A stretch of 64,000 nt of DNA. It comes from Chitinophaga chungangae (lineage in GTDB: Bacteria > Bacteroidota > Bacteroidia > Chitinophagales > Chitinophagaceae). The DNA lies in contig NZ_JAGHKP010000001.1 in assembly GCF_017742215.1 (NCBI RefSeq), positions 868,001 to 932,000 on the forward strand. Direction: 5' to 3'. A program made the translations under genes and the position numbers. Of the stretch, positions 60,813-64,000 are shown piece by piece (within the stretch, counting starts at the first letter, position 1; each line of letters opens with the position of its first letter). The notes under the pieces are model-generated. The model ran no database searches and was not told the origin of the DNA. It saw only the letters and a list, made by a program, of their open reading frames with translations.

Positions 60813-62546
60813 ATGAGACAGATCTGCTTCACACTTATTTCGATATGTATCTTTTCCGCATGCCACAACCGCAGCAAGACCGAAGAAAAACAGGCTTCAG
60901 GTAAAGCCGCGCAGTCCATGGGTTGCGCCGTACCGCCCACGCACGACAAAGACTGGTATACCTCCGGGAAAAAAGCGCCGCTCTTTGAAGGCCTCGGCGG
61001 CATTGATTGTAAGATCACCACTTCCGTAAAAGAAGCCCAGGCGTATTTTAACCAGGGCATGATGTTGTCTTACGGATTTAACCATGCCGAAGCGGCCAGG
61101 TCTTTCTTCGAAGCAACGCGCCTGGATTCCTCCTGTGCCATGGCGTATTGGGGCTTTGCGTACGTGCTCGGCCCCAACTACAACGGCGGAATGGAAGAAG
61201 ATAATTTCCAGCGCGCCTACGAAGCGGCCGTTAAAGCGCAGTCGCTTTCGAAAAACTGCACGCCCAAAGAAATTGCGCTGATCGGGGCATTGACCGCCCG
61301 CTACGCCAAAGAGCCGCCAGCCGACCGCAGCGCGCTCGACATCGCGTACGCCGCGGCGATGAAAAAAGTGTACGCGCAATATCCTTCCGACCCGGACGTG
61401 GGCGCTTTATATGCCGAAGCGATGATGGACCTTCACCCCTGGGACCTCTACGATAAAAAAACAAAAGCCCCCAAACCCTGGACGCCCGAGCTGATCGGGG
61501 TATTGGAGCATCTCATGAAGCTCCACCCGAAACATCCCGGGGCGCATCATTTTTATGTGCATGCATTGGAAGCTTCCGCCACGCCAGAAAAAGCGATAGC
61601 CAGCGCGGAATTGCTGTACACACTGGTGCCGGGCGCCGGCCATTTGGTACATATGCCTTCGCACATCTACATCAACACCGGCGATTATCATCTCGGCTCG
61701 CTTTCCAATATCCGCGCGGTGGAGGTAGACAGTGTGTATACCACCGCCTGTCATGCCCAGGGCGCTTATCCTTTGGCATATTTCCCGCACAACTATCATT
61801 TCCTCGCCGCAACGGCCACGCTGGAAGGCAATAGCGCGCTGGCCTGGAGCGCGGCGAAGAGACTGCAGCAGCACACTTCCGGAGAGATCATGCGCATGCC
61901 GGGCTGGGGCACCGTGCAACATTATTATACGATCCCCTGGTACGTCGCGGTGAAATTATCGATGTGGGATACGGTCATGGCGATACCGCCGCCGTCAAAA
62001 GACCTCGTATATCCCCGCGCCATCCGGCACTACGCGAGAGGCATGGCCTTTTTGGGGAAACATGATGCGGCCGGTGCAAAAAAGGAATTGGACAGCCTGA
62101 ATCTATTGGCCACAGACACCGTTCTCAAAGACCTTACCATCTGGAATATCAATACCACTGCCGACCTGGTGCAGATCGCGTCGAAGGTGCTGTCTGCCGG
62201 CATCGCCTTGCAGGAAGGGCAGCCCGGCCAGTCCGTTTCGATGCTGAAAGAAGCCGTAGCCATGGAAGACGCGCTCAATTACAACGAGCCGCCGGATTGG
62301 TTTTTCTCGATCAGGCATCACCTGGGAGCGGTATTGCTCAAGGAAAAAAAATACAAAGAAGCGGAGGAAGTGTACCGAAAAGACCTGCAAACCTGGCGGA
62401 AGAACGGCTGGGCGCTGATTGGCTTGCAGCAGGCGCTGGCGATGCAAAACAAAAACGAGGAAGCGCGTATTACCCAAACTGCGTTCGACGAAGCGTGGAA
62501 ATATGCGGATGTGAAAATTAATTCGTCTTCCAGCATTACCGAATAA
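60813..62546 (+). CDS. TPR-containing lipoprotein
   Basis: 577 residues from ATG 60813, because the lipoprotein signal 'MRQICFTLISICIFSAC' (lipobox F-S-A-C) starts there; upstream ATG 60756 would add an unlikely hydrophilic leader. The body has TPR-like helix pairs ('GFNHAEAARSFFEATRLDSSCAMAYWGFAYVLG' near 88-120, 'EKKYKEAEEVYRKDLQTWRKNGWALIGLQQALAMQNKNEEARI' near 510-552), plus His-rich segments ('KHPGAHHFYVHALEAS', 'HLVHMPSHIYINTGDYH'). Such proteins are widespread in Bacteroidota without known function; it is probably attached to a membrane and mediates protein contacts. Confidence 0.88.
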   Translation: MRQICFTLISICIFSACHNRSKTEEKQASGKAAQSMGCAVPPTHDKDWYTSGKKAPLFEGLGGIDCKITTSVKEAQAYFNQGMMLSYGFNHAEAARSFFEATRLDSSCAMAYWGFAYVLGPNYNGGMEEDNFQRAYEAAVKAQSLSKNCTPKEIALIGALTARYAKEPPADRSALDIAYAAAMKKVYAQYPSDPDVGALYAEAMMDLHPWDLYDKKTKAPKPWTPELIGVLEHLMKLHPKHPGAHHFYVHALEASATPEKAIASAELLYTLVPGAGHLVHMPSHIYINTGDYHLGSLSNIRAVEVDSVYTTACHAQGAYPLAYFPHNYHFLAATATLEGNSALAWSAAKRLQQHTSGEIMRMPGWGTVQHYYTIPWYVAVKLSMWDTVMAIPPPSKDLVYPRAIRHYARGMAFLGKHDAAGAKKELDSLNLLATDTVLKDLTIWNINTTADLVQIASKVLSAGIALQEGQPGQSVSMLKEAVAMEDALNYNEPPDWFFSIRHHLGAVLLKEKKYKEAEEVYRKDLQTWRKNGWALIGLQQALAMQNKNEEARITQTAFDEAWKYADVKINSSSSITE

Positions 62547-63016
62547 AAACTTCGACACGCAACAACGCATAAGGCCCCGTCAAGGGGCTGCATCCTGATT
62601 GACATTACAGGGTTTTCCGGCGATCGCCGGGCGGCTTGCCATTCATACAAATGCGCCACCGGAAAGCGGCGCATTTGTAATTAATGTCAATTTCATTGAA
62701 CTAAACATCGTATGGGATTAGATACCATAATTAACCTATGACTTGTGCTGAATTTGGTTGATATCAACAGCATTTGCGCAGCTGATTTGATGGCCCGAAA
62801 ACAATTGCATTCTTTGCGAAGCGCCGGCAGACAAATTTTCTTTTTGGAGTAGTCAATTGTCTGCAAATATTTGTGCCTGCTTTTTGTCTCTACAATAGCT
62901 CTTGCCGGGAATGGACAAGATCGTCGGAAAACACGGTGAAAATTACCGGGTGACGTTTCCGGCGCTTTTTGTAAATTTATGCGGGTGCAGTTATGAGCTG
63001 CTGTCTCAGTTACTTT
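62547..63016. other. Intergenic region before the ECF sigma factor
   Basis: About 470 bases with no convincing gene. It contains a perfect 14-base palindrome (CCGGCGATCGCCGG, 62617-62630), an 11-bp hairpin (62647-62678) and an AT-rich right part that should carry the sigma factor promoter, with a -7-like TAAATTTA near 62971. Confidence 0.55.
62647..62678 (+). terminator. Hairpin downstream of the TPR gene, possible terminator or RNA structure
   Basis: Perfect 11-bp stem ACAAATGCGCC/GGCGCATTTGT with a 10-base loop, 100 bases after the stop. No T-run follows, so termination is uncertain. Confidence 0.4.
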
Positions 63017-63580
63017 ATGCGAGATACCAATGATATAGCCTTGTTAGCATTGTTGAAAGAAGGGGACGAAACTGCTTTTACGGAAATTTACAACCAGTAT
63101 TGGGAGCCGCTGTATTTCATGGCACACAAGCGCCTGCAATCCGCGCAGGACGCGGAAGAAATCGTTCAGCAGGTATTTTTGACGCTCTGGCAGAAAAGAG
63201 CTTCCCTGGCGATACAATCGCTTCCTTTTTACCTCGCGGCAATGGTCCGGTACGCCGTTTACCGCCATTTTGCCAACCTGCAGCGAAAAAAAGAACAGGC
63301 CGATACCTTGCAGGGCGTTACGGCGGAACAATCGCCCGCATTCGACATCGATAACAAATTCCTGCTGGAAATACTGAATAAACTGGCCAACGAACTGCCC
63401 GACAAACATCGCATCGTGTTTCTGCAACACAAACTTTTAGACCGGCCCCTCGAAGAAGTGGCCGGCGAACTGGGCGTATCCGTGCGCACCGCCGAAGGAT
63501 ACGTGCTCCGCGTAATGCAGGTGATGCGCCAGCGGCGCGAATACCTTACCCTGGCCGTGATTTTTATGCTGACCAGGTAA
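63017..63580 (+). CDS. ECF RNA polymerase sigma factor (Bacteroidota FecI-like)
   Basis: 187 residues from ATG 63017. This start is preferred to ATG 62993 because the family N-terminus 'DTNDIALLALLKEGDETAFTEIYNQYWEPLY' begins there. Region 2 ('AQDAEEIVQQVFLTLWQKRASL' near 40-62) and region 4 ('LPDKHRIVFLQHKLLDRPLEEVAGELGVSVRTAEGYVLRVMQVMRQR' near 128-175) are complete. It is followed by a FecR-type anti-sigma gene, the standard pair that links an outer-membrane TonB/Sus receptor to its own transcription. Confidence 0.94.
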   Translation: MRDTNDIALLALLKEGDETAFTEIYNQYWEPLYFMAHKRLQSAQDAEEIVQQVFLTLWQKRASLAIQSLPFYLAAMVRYAVYRHFANLQRKKEQADTLQGVTAEQSPAFDIDNKFLLEILNKLANELPDKHRIVFLQHKLLDRPLEEVAGELGVSVRTAEGYVLRVMQVMRQRREYLTLAVIFMLTR

Positions 63581-63672
63581 CCCGGATATTTTTTTCTCCT
63601 TTTTTGCGTGTGAATTGTTTTTACAATGCTCTATTATTACAAAGGGCATAGTTTCATCTTTAATTGCAATCA

Positions 63673-64000
63673 ATGGATACAACGCAGATCAGCGTTTTGG
63701 CTAAAAAATACCTGGAGGGCACGGCCACTGCGGACGAGCAGAAAGTCCTGCACGACTGGTACGACCAGGTGAACGGAGGCGATACGGAAGTAGTGGTAAG
63801 CGGACGGGACAGTACGCTGGAAGGCGCTAAATCGCGGATGCTGCGCCAGTTGCAGGAAGAGATCTCACGGGATAAGAAAGCCCCGTTACGGGCGCTTCCC
63901 GGCCGCCGGAAATGGCTGTCGTGGGCCGCTGCCGCCGTTATACTGGCGGCGGTGGGCACTTACCTGCTGCGGCAACCGGAGAAACCGGGAAACACAACGG
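63673..64000 (+). CDS. FecR family anti-sigma factor, N-terminal part
   Basis: The frame starts with ATG 63673 and is still open at the window end (109 complete codons). The cytoplasmic start 'LAKKYLEGTATADEQKVLHDWYD' is the typical sigma-binding FecR N-terminus, and a membrane helix follows near 84-99 ('WAAAAVILAAVGTYLL'). The periplasmic FecR domain lies outside. It is 92 bases after its sigma factor, and a SusC-type receptor gene with a signalling domain would be expected next. Confidence 0.9.
   Translation, partial: MDTTQISVLAKKYLEGTATADEQKVLHDWYDQVNGGDTEVVVSGRDSTLEGAKSRMLRQLQEEISRDKKAPLRALPGRRKWLSWAAAAVILAAVGTYLLRQPEKPGNTT

Noticed and set aside
62617..62630. CCGGCGATCGCCGG palindrome as a specific regulatory site
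   Set aside because: Short GC palindromes arise often in such DNA; no gene start or second copy nearby, so it is only mentioned in the gap description.
1..64000. tRNA, rRNA, CRISPR arrays, insertion sequences or prophage
   Set aside because: No cloverleaf, repeat-spacer pattern, transposase, integrase or long terminal inverted repeat was found when reading both strands.

Overview
The window looks like a chromosome segment of a member of the Bacteroidota, most likely Chitinophagaceae and close to Chitinophaga. This rests on four SusC/SusD outer-membrane pairs, a DUF3823 lipoprotein, an ECF sigma/FecR pair, many Bacteroidota-type lipoproteins, and -7 elements of the TAnnTTTG type. Base composition is moderately GC-rich in genes and AT-rich in promoters. 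I see no rRNA, tRNA, CRISPR array, insertion sequence, integrase or phage gene.

Layout. (1) 1-5122: the end of nutrient-uptake locus I (SusC C-terminus, SusD, DUF3823 lipoprotein, large glycosidase-like secreted protein). 5269-6243: a VOC protein and a stand-alone response regulator. (2) 6364-15772, minus strand: locus II, a six-gene operon of SusC, SusD, metallophosphoesterase, MFS permease, FAD oxidoreductase and exo/endonuclease-phosphatase. It has two phosphoesterases and no glycosidase. (3) 17018-21547, minus strand: locus III, a bare SusC/SusD pair divergent from a ROK regulator (21949-23220). (4) 24042-28251: a medium-chain alcohol dehydrogenase of the phosphonate-associated type, an alkaline-phosphatase-superfamily hydrolase, an XRE-cupin regulator and an organophosphate-type MFS permease. 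All three control regions carry tandem TTTC-N7-GAAA dyads, so they look like one regulon. (5) 28427-35487: bestrophin channel, AhpD-like protein, two YCII/DGPF proteins, an ECF42-type sigma factor, NDH-2, an orphan cytochrome b558 (SdhC-like) and an NmrA-like protein. (6) 35733-42234: a sigma-54 activator with four GAF domains, a divergent HxlR/SDR pair and two alpha/beta hydrolases. (7) 44151-54659: locus IV, with ribokinase, sugar permease, SusC, SusD, two ADP-ribosylglycohydrolase-family enzymes and an AraC regulator; this resembles ribose/nucleoside scavenging. (8) 54740-64000: a TonB-dependent receptor, S41 peptidase, small proteins, a TPR lipoprotein, and an ECF sigma factor followed by a FecR anti-sigma factor cut by the window end.

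How it fits together. The theme is outer-membrane capture of organic nutrients (SusC/D), periplasmic hydrolysis, inner-membrane import and local transcriptional control (ROK, XRE-cupin, AraC, ECF/FecR). The most interesting parts are the phosphoesterase-type Sus locus, the TTTC-N7-GAAA regulon, and the ribose-type locus with duplicated ADP-ribosylglycohydrolases. All functions are inferred from sequence motifs and context read by eye.
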